A stretch of DNA of 64,000 nt, from positions 1,359,678 to 1,423,677 of the forward strand of contig CAWFSJ010000005.1 in the NCBI GenBank assembly GCA_963818505.1. The letters are read 5' to 3'. Each line of letters opens with the position of its first letter. Position 1 is the first letter of the stretch. The stretch is from JADKAV01 sp963818505. Its GTDB lineage: Bacteria > Actinomycetota > Actinomycetes > S36-B12 > UBA10799. The position numbers and the translations under genes are program-made. Below are positions 44,605-52,738 of this stretch, one piece after another. The notes below the pieces were generated by a model. The model did not search any database, was not told the origin of the DNA, and saw nothing but the letters and a program-made list of their open reading frames with translations.

Positions 44605-46921
44605 CCATCACGTGAACCGGGGCTTGACCCCGGACTCGTTCTTCTGTTCCTGATGACGCGCGCAACAGCCATTCGGTGATGTCGGTAGACGCACGCGCGG
44701 CACTGATGAAGTAGCCCTGGGCAAGGTCGCAGCCGGCTAGGCGGACCTGGTCGAGGTCGCTGGCCGTCTCCACGCCCTCGGCGACCATGCGCAGGCGCAG
44801 ACCGTGAGCGAGATGCACTGTGGCCGACAAGATGGAGCGCAGGTCTCCACGCTGTCCCACGCCTGTGACGAAGCCCCGGTCCAACTTCAGTTCGCGCGCG
44901 GACAGTCGACCTATCTGGCTCAAAGAGCTGTAACCGGCGCCGTAATCGTCGATGGACAACTGCACCCCGAGTTCGTGCAATTGCCCTAAGACGGTGTGCA
45001 CTCGTTCCCGGTCCGCGGTCAGGACGGTCTCTGTGATCTCGAGGGTCAGGCGGTCCGCGGGGATCTGATGGGCGGACAACATCTGCGCGACCTTCAGGGG
45101 CAGTGCCCGGTCCATCAGGTTCGTGGCCGACAAGTTCACGGACATCCGCAACTGCAGCCCGGTCTTGTCCCACGCCCGCAATTGAGCAAGGCTCGTTGCC
45201 AGGACGAAGTCGGCCACCGGACGGATCAGTGCGGTCTGCTCGAGCATCGGCAGGAACTGCCCGGCCGGGATGAGACCTCTTTCGGGGTGTTGCCAACGAA
45301 GGAGCGCCTCGACTGCTGGAACCTCGTTGGTGAGCACGTCCATCTGAGGTTGGTAGTGGCAGGCGAACTCGCCGCGATCCAGACCGCGGCGCAGCTCCTG
45401 GATCATCAACAGGCTGCCCTCGTCGTCGGAGTGCCAGCGAGGGTCGTAAACGAGGCTGCCGGCTCGGTCCCGCTTCGCCCGGAACACGGCACGGTCGGCC
45501 GTGCGCAGTAGTTCGGACAAGGTTGAACCATGGTGGGGATGGAAGGCGATGCCGACGCTGATCTCCACGGCCAACTCGATGCCCGTGGCCCGAAATGGAG
45601 TCGCGACGCACCTCTGCAGTCCCTCGGCCGTGGTCGTCGCCTCAAGCAGCCCCGACCCCGGCGGTAGCAGGATCGCGAACTCGTTGTCGCCGAGCCGTGC
45701 CACGGTACAGCCCGGACCGACAGTGGCTGCGAAGCGCTCGCCGACCTGTCCGAGCACCTCGTCGCCGGCTTGATGCCCAAGGGTGTCGTTGATCTGCCGG
45801 AAATGATCGATGTGCACAAGCAGTAGCGCCTGTTGGTCGGTCAGTTCGCCGTCCAGCGCAAGGGCCAAACCTCGTCGATTGGCCAAACCGGTCACATCGT
45901 CGGTGGCAGCTTGGCGCTGCGCCTCGGAGCGTGCTGAGGCCGATCGGAAGGCGAGTACGCTGCGTGCCCCACCGGCCAGAACAGCTCCGGCGGCCAGCAG
46001 CACAGTGGCGAGTGGGACCGGTTGGCGGGTGGCGAACAGCACGATTGCGAACGCGACCATGGTCACGGTCAGCGGCAGCAGCCAGCCTGCGTCGCGGTTG
46101 ATGGGTCCACGCACTGGGCGCGTCCAGGCCGCCGCGGCCATGAGAAACAGGCTCGTCGGCCAGCCCAGATCGATCAACGAACCGTTGAAGTACGTCTGAT
46201 CGTCAAGTCCGAAGAGCCACAGGATGTCCGCGATCCACATCAGGGCCGCTCCTGCCAGCAGCAGCCACCACATTGGGCCCGCCGCGCGGCCCAGCAGGGC
46301 GACTATCGCGAGCACGAGGCTCAAGAGCAGAAGTGCGGTCAACGGGTCGCTGACCGCGATCACGATCTGCGCCGGTGAGCCCATGACCTCGGCCAACAGA
46401 TCGGGGACGAGCAAGGATCCGATTGCGCAGCCGGCCAAAGCGATTACCAGGCCGTCGAGCCAGACCGCTGGCACGGCCTGCTGCATCACGGCTGAGGCGA
46501 GCAGAAGCACGCCGGCGTACAGAAACGGGTTGGCAAGGATGTACGCCCAGTCGACCCACGCCGCGGGGGTTTCGCTCACATCGGAGGTGGTCACGGTGTA
46601 GCCGGCCTCGGCGGTCAGCCAGATCAGGCTTCCGGTCGCGAATGCCCACCAGGCCCAGCGGCTGCGCCCCCCGATGAGTGCCCGGCCGCTGAATGCCACG
46701 ACCGGCACCACCAGCAGGGTGCAGTAGAGGACGAGGTCACGCGCGGGTATGTACTCGCGGGGCCCTGTGAGCAGCCAGAGCGAGTAAGCGGCGTAGGCGA
46801 CGACGGCGAGTGCGAACAGGATCAGGATCCATCGTGGCCGGGGCACAACCCATTGCGACCCCTCATTCGGATCTGCTGGCCGTGTCGCCGTCAGCCCCAC
46901 CCACCTAGGGTAGTGCGTCAC
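44576..46921 (-). CDS. Membrane GGDEF/EAL protein (c-di-GMP turnover), degenerate GGDEF
   Basis: A 781-residue protein (GTG 46921) with an N-terminal membrane region of about nine helices (residues 30-320), a GGDEF domain (from TDDVTGLANRRG, about 335-505) and an EAL domain (about 520-765). The GGDEF signature reads RLGDNEFAIL, i.e. GDNEF: the usual catalytic Asp/Glu is Asn, so cyclase activity is doubtful. The EAL domain keeps EALLRW, NLSATN, LEITETVL, DDYGAGYSSL, the lysine of ELKLDRGF and AEGVET, so phosphodiesterase activity is likely. The frame ends inside tRNA-Tyr on the opposite strand. Divergent from tRNA-Thr. Its first two thirds are duplicated at 47.36-48.7 kb. Confidence 0.9.
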   Translation of the reverse strand: MTHYPRWVGLTATRPADPNEGSQWVVPRPRWILILFALAVVAYAAYSLWLLTGPREYIPARDLVLYCTLLVVPVVAFSGRALIGGRSRWAWWAFATGSLIWLTAEAGYTVTTSDVSETPAAWVDWAYILANPFLYAGVLLLASAVMQQAVPAVWLDGLVIALAGCAIGSLLVPDLLAEVMGSPAQIVIAVSDPLTALLLLSLVLAIVALLGRAAGPMWWLLLAGAALMWIADILWLFGLDDQTYFNGSLIDLGWPTSLFLMAAAAWTRPVRGPINRDAGWLLPLTVTMVAFAIVLFATRQPVPLATVLLAAGAVLAGGARSVLAFRSASARSEAQRQAATDDVTGLANRRGLALALDGELTDQQALLLVHIDHFRQINDTLGHQAGDEVLGQVGERFAATVGPGCTVARLGDNEFAILLPPGSGLLEATTTAEGLQRCVATPFRATGIELAVEISVGIAFHPHHGSTLSELLRTADRAVFRAKRDRAGSLVYDPRWHSDDEGSLLMIQELRRGLDRGEFACHYQPQMDVLTNEVPAVEALLRWQHPERGLIPAGQFLPMLEQTALIRPVADFVLATSLAQLRAWDKTGLQLRMSVNLSATNLMDRALPLKVAQMLSAHQIPADRLTLEITETVLTADRERVHTVLGQLHELGVQLSIDDYGAGYSSLSQIGRLSARELKLDRGFVTGVGQRGDLRSILSATVHLAHGLRLRMVAEGVETASDLDQVRLAGCDLAQGYFISAARASTDITEWLLRASSGTEERVRGQAPVHVMVAGAGFEPA

Positions 46922-46994
46922 GGGGGCGTTTCGCGGCTATTACGACCCACCGCCATGAGGGCCGGTGGCCGCCACCTTGTACGCTTGAGCAGTT

Positions 46995-47067
46995 GCCCCT
47001 TTAGCTCAGTCGGCAGAGCGTCTCCATGGTAAGGAGAAGGTCTACGGTTCGATTCCGTAAAGGGGCT
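46995..47067 (+). tRNA. tRNA-Thr (GGT), first copy
   Basis: Acceptor GCCCCTT/AAGGGGC, D-arm TAGCTCAGTCGGCAGAGC, anticodon loop ATGGTAA giving GGT, T-arm ACGGTTCGATTCCGT. It is identical to the copy at 48773. Confidence 0.96.
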
Positions 47068-47092
47068 CGGCCGGGGCCCCAAGGCCTCCCGA

Positions 47093-47166
47093 GGCGGAGT
47101 AGCTCAGCCTGGCAGAGCAAGCGGCTCATAATCGCTGTGTCGCCGGTTCAAGTCCGGCCTCCGCTA
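47093..47166 (+). tRNA. tRNA-Met (CAT), first copy
   Basis: Acceptor GGCGGAG/CTCCGCT with a terminal G-U pair, D-arm TAGCTCAGCCTGGCAGAGC, anticodon loop CTCATAA giving CAT, T-arm GCCGGTTCAAGTCCGGC. The structure is that of the elongator type. Identical to the copy at 48871. Confidence 0.95.
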
Positions 47167-47190
47167 CAACACCACTATGAAAGGTTCGCC

Positions 47191-47715
47191 GTGGCGAAAT
47201 CAGATGTACGCCCCAAGATCACGATGGCGTGTGTGGAGTGCAAGAACCGCAACTACATCACGCGCAAGAACCGGCGTAATGACCCGGACCGTATTGAGCT
47301 GAAGAAGTTCTGCCCGACGTGCAAGAAGCACACAGAGCACAAGGAAACCGCTGACGCTGCCGGTGGCAGTGAATGGAGTCGCGACGCAGGTCTGCAGTCC
47401 CTCAGCCGTGGTTGTCGCCTCGAGCAGGCCGGACCCTGGCGCCAGCAGAACCGCGAACTCGTTGTCGCCGAGCCGGGCGACCGTGCTGCCGGGCCCGACG
47501 ACCGCTGCGAAGCGCTCGCCCACCTGACCGAGGACCTCGTCGCCGGCCTGGTGACCGAGTGTGTCGTTGATCTGGCGGAAGTGATCGATGTGGACGAGGA
47601 GCAGTGCCTGCTGATCGGTCAGCTCGCCGTTCAGGGCGAGCGTCAGGCCCCGCCTGTTGGCCAAGCCGGTCACATCGTCTGTGGCTGCTTGGCGCTGCGC
47701 CTCGGATCGTGCTGA
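47191..47715 (+). CDS. rpmG: Ribosomal protein L33, first copy, stop lost at duplication junction
   Basis: Starts at GTG 47191 and encodes the complete L33 body (MAKSDVRPKITMACVECKNR, KKFCPTCKKHTEHKET) with the four zinc cysteines in CVEC and CPTC. One base is missing after KET compared with the second copy, so the stop is bypassed and the frame continues about 120 residues through sequence antisense to the duplicated GGDEF gene. Restoring that base gives a normal 54-residue L33. All differences from the second copy inside the gene are silent. Probably an indel error or the scar of the duplication; the fused tail is not expected to be functional. Confidence 0.8.
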   Translation: MAKSDVRPKITMACVECKNRNYITRKNRRNDPDRIELKKFCPTCKKHTEHKETADAAGGSEWSRDAGLQSLSRGCRLEQAGPWRQQNRELVVAEPGDRAAGPDDRCEALAHLTEDLVAGLVTECVVDLAEVIDVDEEQCLLIGQLAVQGERQAPPVGQAGHIVCGCLALRLGSC

Positions 47716-48699
47716 CGCCGACCGGAACGCGAGCACGCTGCGTGCCCCGCCAGCCAGGACAGCGCCGGCCGCCAGTAGCACGGTCGTCAGCGGGACCGGC
47801 TGGCGCGTAGCGAACAGCACGATCCCGAACGCGATCATCGTCACGGTCAGGGGCAGCAGCCAGCCTGCGTCGCGGTTGACGGGTCCACGCACAGGCCGCG
47901 TCCAAGCCGCTGCAGCCATCAGCAGCAGACTCGTCGGCCAGCCGAGGTCGATCAAGGAGCCGTTGAAGTAGGTCTGATCGTCCACGCCGAACAGCCAGAG
48001 GACGTCTGCGGTCCACATCAGGGCCGCACCCGCCAGTAGCAACCACCACGTCGTCCCCGCCGAACGCCCGAGCAGGGCGAGGCTTGCCAGGACGAGGCTC
48101 ATCAGCAGCAGGGCGGTCAACGGGTCACTGAGCGTGATCACCATCTGCGCAGGCGAGCCCATGACGTCGGCAAGCAGATCGGGGACGAGCAGAGCGCCGA
48201 TGGCGCAGCCGGCCAGGGCGATGACCAGACCATCGAGCCAGACCGCGGGCACCGCCTGCTGCATCACCGCGCGCGCGAGCAGGAGCACCCCCGCGTAGAG
48301 GAAGGGGCAGGCGAGTATGTACGCCCAATCGACCCACGTTGCAGCCGTTCCACTCACATCGGCGGTGGTCACGGTGTAGCCGGCCTCAGCGGCCAACCAG
48401 ATCAGGCTTCCGGTGGCGAATGCCCACCACGCCCAACGGCTGCGGCCACCGACCAATGCCCGGCCGCTGAACGCAACGACCGGCACCACGAGCAGGGCGC
48501 AGTAGAGGACCAGATCACGGGCGGGGACGTACTCACGTGGGCCGGCGAGCAGCCAGGTCGCGTAGGCCAGGTAGGCCACAGATGCGGTCACGAGGAGGGT
48601 CAGGATCCACCGTGGCCGGGGCACAGACCATTGAGACCCCTCGTTCGGATCTGCTGGCCGTGTCGCCGTCAGCCCCACCCGCTCAGGGTAGTGCGTCAC
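47200..48699 (-). pseudogene. GGDEF-protein duplicate, truncated in the GGDEF domain
   Basis: Second copy of the membrane GGDEF/EAL gene. From its start at 48699 (MTHYPERVGL) it retains the whole membrane region and the GGDEF domain up to ATPFTATG just after the GDNEF motif, then is cut at about 47360; the rest of the frame is antisense rpmG. The EAL domain is missing. Against the full copy the protein is roughly 85 percent identical, with mostly conservative changes. If real, it is a membrane protein with half a GGDEF domain and is likely inactive. Confidence 0.88.
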
Positions 48700-48772
48700 G
48701 GGGGCGTTTTGCGGCTCTTACGACCCACCGCCATGAGGGCCAGCGCCGTCCACCTTGTACGCTTGACCAGTT

Positions 48773-48845
48773 GCCCCTTTAGCTCAGTCGGCAGAGCGTC
48801 TCCATGGTAAGGAGAAGGTCTACGGTTCGATTCCGTAAAGGGGCT
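48773..48845 (+). tRNA. tRNA-Thr (GGT), second copy
   Basis: Identical to the tRNA at 46995: acceptor GCCCCTT/AAGGGGC and anticodon GGT. This copy sits in the conserved actinobacterial order before tRNA-Met, rpmG and the murB block, so it is likely the original locus. Confidence 0.96.
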
Positions 48846-48870
48846 CGGCCGGGGCCCCAAGGCCTCCCGA

Positions 48871-48944
48871 GGCGGAGTAGCTCAGCCTGGCAGAGCAAGC
48901 GGCTCATAATCGCTGTGTCGCCGGTTCAAGTCCGGCCTCCGCTA
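48871..48944 (+). tRNA. tRNA-Met (CAT), second copy
   Basis: Identical to the tRNA at 47093, with anticodon loop CTCATAA (CAT). Lies 24 bp before the intact rpmG. Confidence 0.95.
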
Positions 48945-48968
48945 CAACACCACTATGAAAGGTTCGCC

Positions 48969-49133
48969 GTGGCGAAATCAGATGTACGCCCCAAGATCAC
49001 AATGGCGTGTGTGGAGTGCAAGAACCGCAACTACATCACGCGCAAGAACCGGCGTAACGACCCGGACCGCATCGAACTGAAGAAGTTCTGCCCGACGTGC
49101 AAGAAGCACACCGAGCACAAGGAAACGCGCTGA
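48969..49133 (+). CDS. rpmG: 50S ribosomal protein L33
   Basis: Intact 54-residue L33 of the large ribosomal subunit, starting at GTG 48969 after a GAAAGG purine run. It has the zinc-ribbon cysteines CVEC and CPTC, so it is the zinc-binding (C+) form, and ends HTEHKETR. It is followed by the dehydratase genes hadA and hadB, the standard actinobacterial neighbourhood. Confidence 0.97.
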   Translation: MAKSDVRPKITMACVECKNRNYITRKNRRNDPDRIELKKFCPTCKKHTEHKETR

Positions 49134-49185
49134 CGCCTGCATGACGGGCGGTCAAGGCCGCCTTCTCTGCAATTAGGCTGGCAGC

Positions 49186-49635
49186 ATGGCGCTGAATCCC
49201 GACTTCATCGGCAAGAGATATCCCGACACTGATCCGTACCTGATCGGCCGCGAGAAGATCCGCGAGTTCGCGATGGCCATCGCAGACACATCGCCGGTGT
49301 TCCACAGTTTGGACGCCGCGCGCGCTCTGGGTTATGCGGATCTGCCGGCCCCTCCGACGTTCGCCTTCTCGTTGACGATGAAGGCGATGGCAACTGCCAT
49401 GTTCGACCCCGAGCTCGGTCTGGACTACGCAAGGGTCGTGCACGGGGAGCAGGGGTTCGAATACAAACGACCGATGGTCGCAGGTGACGAGGTGATCGTG
49501 AAGTCGTTCATCGCGGACATCACAACGCGGGGCAAGAACGAGTACCTCACGACGCAGGCCGATGTGGTCACCGTGGCCGGGGAGTTGCTCGTGAGCACGC
49601 GCAGCGTCATCGCCAGCCGGGGGACCGCGGCATGA
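49186..49635 (+). CDS. MaoC-type dehydratase, HadA-like (N-terminal hotdog)
   Basis: A 149-residue hotdog protein (FAS1-like dehydratase family) related to HadA, the non-catalytic partner of (3R)-hydroxyacyl dehydratases. It begins MALNPDFIGKRYPDTDPYLIG and contains LPAPPTFAFSL and GEQGFEYKRPMVAGDEV, typical of the group. Its stop overlaps the start of the catalytic partner by four bases. In mycobacteria HadAB acts in mycolate elongation; outside that group the substrate is uncertain. Placed between rpmG and murB as in other Actinobacteria. Confidence 0.88.
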   Translation: MALNPDFIGKRYPDTDPYLIGREKIREFAMAIADTSPVFHSLDAARALGYADLPAPPTFAFSLTMKAMATAMFDPELGLDYARVVHGEQGFEYKRPMVAGDEVIVKSFIADITTRGKNEYLTTQADVVTVAGELLVSTRSVIASRGTAA

Positions 49636-50027
49636 ACGTCGGAGATGTCGTCGCCGAGAAGACGGTCAAGATCGAGCGCATCAACCTCGTGATGTACGCC
49701 GGGGCATCGGGGGACTTCAACCCGATCCACTGGAACGAGCCCTTCGCCAAGGCTGTGGGCCTGCCCGATGTGATCGCCCACGGCATGTACACCCAGGCGC
49801 AGCTCGGCCGCCTGCTGATGGAAGTGGTGGGCGATCCGGCGCGGATCCTGTCGTTCTCTGTGCGCTTCTCTGCGCCCGTGGTCGTCCCCCAGGACGGCGG
49901 GGCGAAGGTCGACCTGTCCGCGACGGTCGAGTCCGTCGACGGCGACGTCGCGACCCTGACGCTTCGGGCGGTGTGCAACGGCGCCGATGTCGTCAAGGGT
50001 GCCGTGGCCACCATCCGGGTGGCTTAG
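49632..50027 (+). CDS. MaoC-type (3R)-hydroxyacyl dehydratase, HadB-like
   Basis: Catalytic hotdog subunit of 131 residues. The hydratase-2 motif is visible as YAGASGDFNPIHWNEPFAK, with the active-site Asp and His, followed by GLPDVIAHGMYTQAQLG. The stop TAG overlaps the murB GTG by one base. Forms a heterodimer with the HadA-like protein in known cases. Confidence 0.92.
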   Translation: MNVGDVVAEKTVKIERINLVMYAGASGDFNPIHWNEPFAKAVGLPDVIAHGMYTQAQLGRLLMEVVGDPARILSFSVRFSAPVVVPQDGGAKVDLSATVESVDGDVATLTLRAVCNGADVVKGAVATIRVA

Positions 50028-51012
50028 TGCGGGCGCTGGCCGAGCTGACCACGCTGGGTCTCGGTGGGCCAGCCGAGGTGTTCGAGGCGATCGACCCAGG
50101 CCGAGGTTGTCCGGCTGTTGGGCGAGTACCCGCAGGCCAGGGTGCTGGGCGGTGGGAGCAACATCGTGGTCGCAGATGCCGGGCTCACCGAACCCGTGGT
50201 CCACATCGTGACGCAACCGGTTGGATCCAGCACGGCGACCAGTTCATCGTCGCGGCCGGGACGGTCTGGGACGACTTCGTCGAGCAGATGGTGGCCGAGG
50301 GTCGCAGCGGCATCGAGGCGCTGTCCGGGATCCCCGGCTCGGTGGGGGCAACGCCCATCCAGAATGTCGGGGCCTACGGCCAGGAGGTCGCGCAGACCAT
50401 CGCTGGTCTGCGCGTACTCGACCGGCAGAGCGGTGAGATCACCACGTGGCCTGCTGAACGCGCCCGATTTCTCCTACAGGGACAGCATCTTCAAACGCCA
50501 ACCGCAGTCCCACGTCATCCTTGCCGTGGCCTTCGAGTTGCCACGTGACGACAGCGCCCCGATCCGCTACGCCGAACTGGCACGCACACTCGGGGTTGAG
50601 GTGGGCGAGCGGGCTGCGGGACCAGCGGTACGCGAGGCGGTGTTGCGCCTGCGACGGACGAAGGGCATGGTCCTGGACCCGAACGATCGCGATACCTGCA
50701 GCGCGGGTTCCTTCTTCACCAACCCGCTCGTGGACGCGGTTCCCGACGGTGCACCCGCGTGGCCGCAGCCAGACGGACGGATCAAGACCAGTGCGGCGTG
50801 GCTGATCGAGAATGCCGGCGTCGGCAAGGGGTTCCGGCTACCTGGGTCGCAGGCGGCCGTCTCGTCCAGGCACACCTTGGCACTGACGAACATCGGCGAC
50901 GCAACGACGACTCAACTGCTCGACCTCGCCCGCGAGATCCGTTCGCGGGTTCGTGCGAGCGTTCGGCATCGAACTCAAGCCCGAGCCGGTGTTCTGGGGT
51001 TGCTCTCTATGA
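50027..51012 (+). CDS. murB: UDP-N-acetylenolpyruvoylglucosamine reductase MurB (about four frameshifts)
   Basis: FAD-dependent reductase of peptidoglycan synthesis. The start is GTG 50027 (VRALAELTTLGLGGPAEVFE). The family blocks appear in order but in alternating frames: VLGGGSNIVVADAG, then EALSGIPGSVGATPIQNVGAYGQE, then FSYRDSIFK, RTKGMVLDP, the Ser-containing active-site SAGSFFTNP, and LIENAGVGKGFRLPG with HTLALTN. Shifts lie near 50096, 50218, 50455 and 50955; after the last one the end FGIELKPEPVFWGCSL is read to the stop at 51010-51012. MurB is essential, so I regard these as sequence errors. Confidence 0.9.
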
Positions 51013-51022
51013 GCGCGATCGC

Positions 51023-52221
51023 CTATTCGGACAGCAGCCCGGCGATTCTGCCGACGCCTTCGACCAGGTCGTCGTCGCCGAGCGCGTAGGACAGGCGCAG
51101 GTAGCCTTCGGTCCCGAACGCTTCGCCGGGCACCACTGCCACCTCGACCTCATCGAGGATGATCGCGGCCAGTTCCGCGGAGGTCTGCGGGATGCTGCCG
51201 CGGATGTTGCGGCCGAGCACGCCGCGCACACTGGGGTAGGCGTAGAAGGCGCCCTCAGGCACCGGGCAGGTCACCCCTGGGATGGCGTTGAGCATGTCCA
51301 CGATCGTCAGCCTGCGCCGGTCGAAGGCCTCGCGCATCTGGGCGACCGCCGCAAGGTCACCGGTGACTGCTGCCAGGGCGGCACGCTGGCTGACGTTGGC
51401 CACGTTCGACGTGGCGTGGGACTGCAGGTTGGTCGCGGCCTTGATGACATCGGTCGGGCCGATCATCCAGCCCACCCGCCAGCCGGTCATCGCGTAGGTC
51501 TTGGCCACACCGTTGACGATCACGCGTTGTCTGCGATCTCGGGCACCTGCACGGGCATCGACGAGAACTTCGCCGTGCCGTAAACGAGGTGTTCGTAGAT
51601 CTCGTCGGTGACCACCCAGATGCCTTTGTCGTGCGCCCATTTGCCGATGGCCGTGACCTCATCGGGGGTGTAGACCGCGCCCGTGGGGTTGGACGGGCTG
51701 ACGAAGACCAGCAGCTTGGTCTGCGCTGTGATCGCCGCGTCCAGGTCGGCCACCGAGACCTTGTAGCCGGTGTCCTCGTCGGTGGGGATCACCACAGGCA
51801 CCCCGCCTGCCAAGCGGATGGACTCGGGGTACGTGGTCCAGTACGGCGCCGGCAGAAGTGCCTCGTCGCCGGGATCGAGCAGGGTCGCGAAGGCGTTGTA
51901 CAGCGCCTGCTTACCCCCGTTGGTCACCAGTACCTGGCCCGCTTCGACCTCGTAGCCGGAATCGCGCAGGGTCTTCGCGGCGATGGCCTCCCGCAAAGCG
52001 GGCAACCCGGCGGCCGGCGTGTAACGGTGCATCGCCGGGTCCTCGCATGCGATCCGCGCCGCCTCGACGATGTAGGCCGGCGTCGGGAAGTCGGGCTCAC
52101 CGGCGCCGAACCCGATGACTGGCCGACCAGCGGCCTTGAGCGCCTTGGCCTTGGCGTCCACAGCGAGGGTGGCGGACTCGGAGATGCTGCCGATGCGGCG
52201 GGAGATACGAGAAAGGGCCAT
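51023..52221 (-). CDS. aspC: Aspartate aminotransferase family protein AspC (one frameshift)
   Basis: PLP-dependent class I aminotransferase, about 400 residues from the ATG at 52221. Visible blocks are IGFGAGEPDFPTPAYI, VLVTNGGKQALYNAF, the SPSNPTGAVY motif and VVTDEIYEHLVYG. One indel near 51525 shifts the frame; the PLP-lysine segment VNGVAKTYAMTGWRVGW and the C-terminal VVPGEAFGTEGYLRLSYA follow in the other frame. Convergent with murB (10 bp apart) and divergent from tRNA-Trp. The exact amino acid specificity is inferred. Confidence 0.92.
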
Positions 52222-52354
52222 GTACTCTATCGTGCCGAACTCGGTGGGCGGGGTCGACCGGTGGGAGGGCTTCGCGTATCCTGGCATCTGGTGATCCACC
52301 GGGTGTGCGTGAGCGTGCCCACTTCCCGCTGGTCCGGGTTGAGAAGGTCATCGT

Positions 52355-52427
52355 AGGGTCGTAGCTCAATTGGTAGAGTCCCGGTCTCCAAAACCGGTGG
52401 TTGGGGGTTCGAGTCCCTCCGGCCCTG
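52355..52427 (+). tRNA. tRNA-Trp (CCA)
   Basis: Acceptor AGGGTCG/CGGCCCT, D-arm TAGCTCAATTGGTAGAG, anticodon loop CTCCAAA giving CCA, T-arm GGGGTTCGAGTCCC. Directly upstream of secE, the usual position. Confidence 0.97.
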
Positions 52428-52451
52428 CAAGGCGAGGAAAGGAAACGGTTT

Positions 52452-52718
52452 GTGAGCGAGTCGACCACGGCTGACGACGCTGGTTCGCCTACCCCGAAGC
52501 GGGGAGCCAACCAGCAGCAGCGCAAGGGTCTTTTCGCGCGCATGGCCTTGTTCCTGCGCCAGATGGTCGCCGAATTGCGCAAGGTGATCTGGCCTACCCG
52601 CAAAGAGTTGATCACCTACACCTGGGTGGTGCTGGTGTTCGTTGTGGTCATGGCAGGACTGATCGCGCTGTTCGATCTGGGCCTTGCCCGAGTGGTGTTC
52701 GCCATCTTCGGCGAGTGA
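52452..52718 (+). CDS. secE: Preprotein translocase subunit SecE
   Basis: Essential single-helix component of the SecYEG channel, 88 residues from GTG 52452 with GGAAACGG upstream. The amphipathic region FLRQMVAELRKVIWPTRKEL and the single membrane helix (TWVVLVFVVVMAGLIALF) are diagnostic. Followed at once by nusG. Confidence 0.97.
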   Translation: MSESTTADDAGSPTPKRGANQQQRKGLFARMALFLRQMVAELRKVIWPTRKELITYTWVVLVFVVVMAGLIALFDLGLARVVFAIFGE

Positions 52719-52738
52719 GAAGAACAGAGGATATGTCG

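Larger units (their letters stand above)
45586..49138. repeat. Tandem duplication, 1,778-bp unit
   Basis: The segment from inside the GGDEF domain through tRNA-Thr, tRNA-Met and rpmG (about 45586-47361) is repeated at about 47364-49138 with an exact offset of 1,778 bp. The tRNAs and their spacers are identical, rpmG differs only at about six silent sites, and the GGDEF-protein part is about 85-90 percent identical by eye. The junction lies at about 47360, where rpmG runs directly into the inside of the second GGDEF copy. Real duplication and joining of two strain variants during assembly both fit. Confidence 0.93.
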
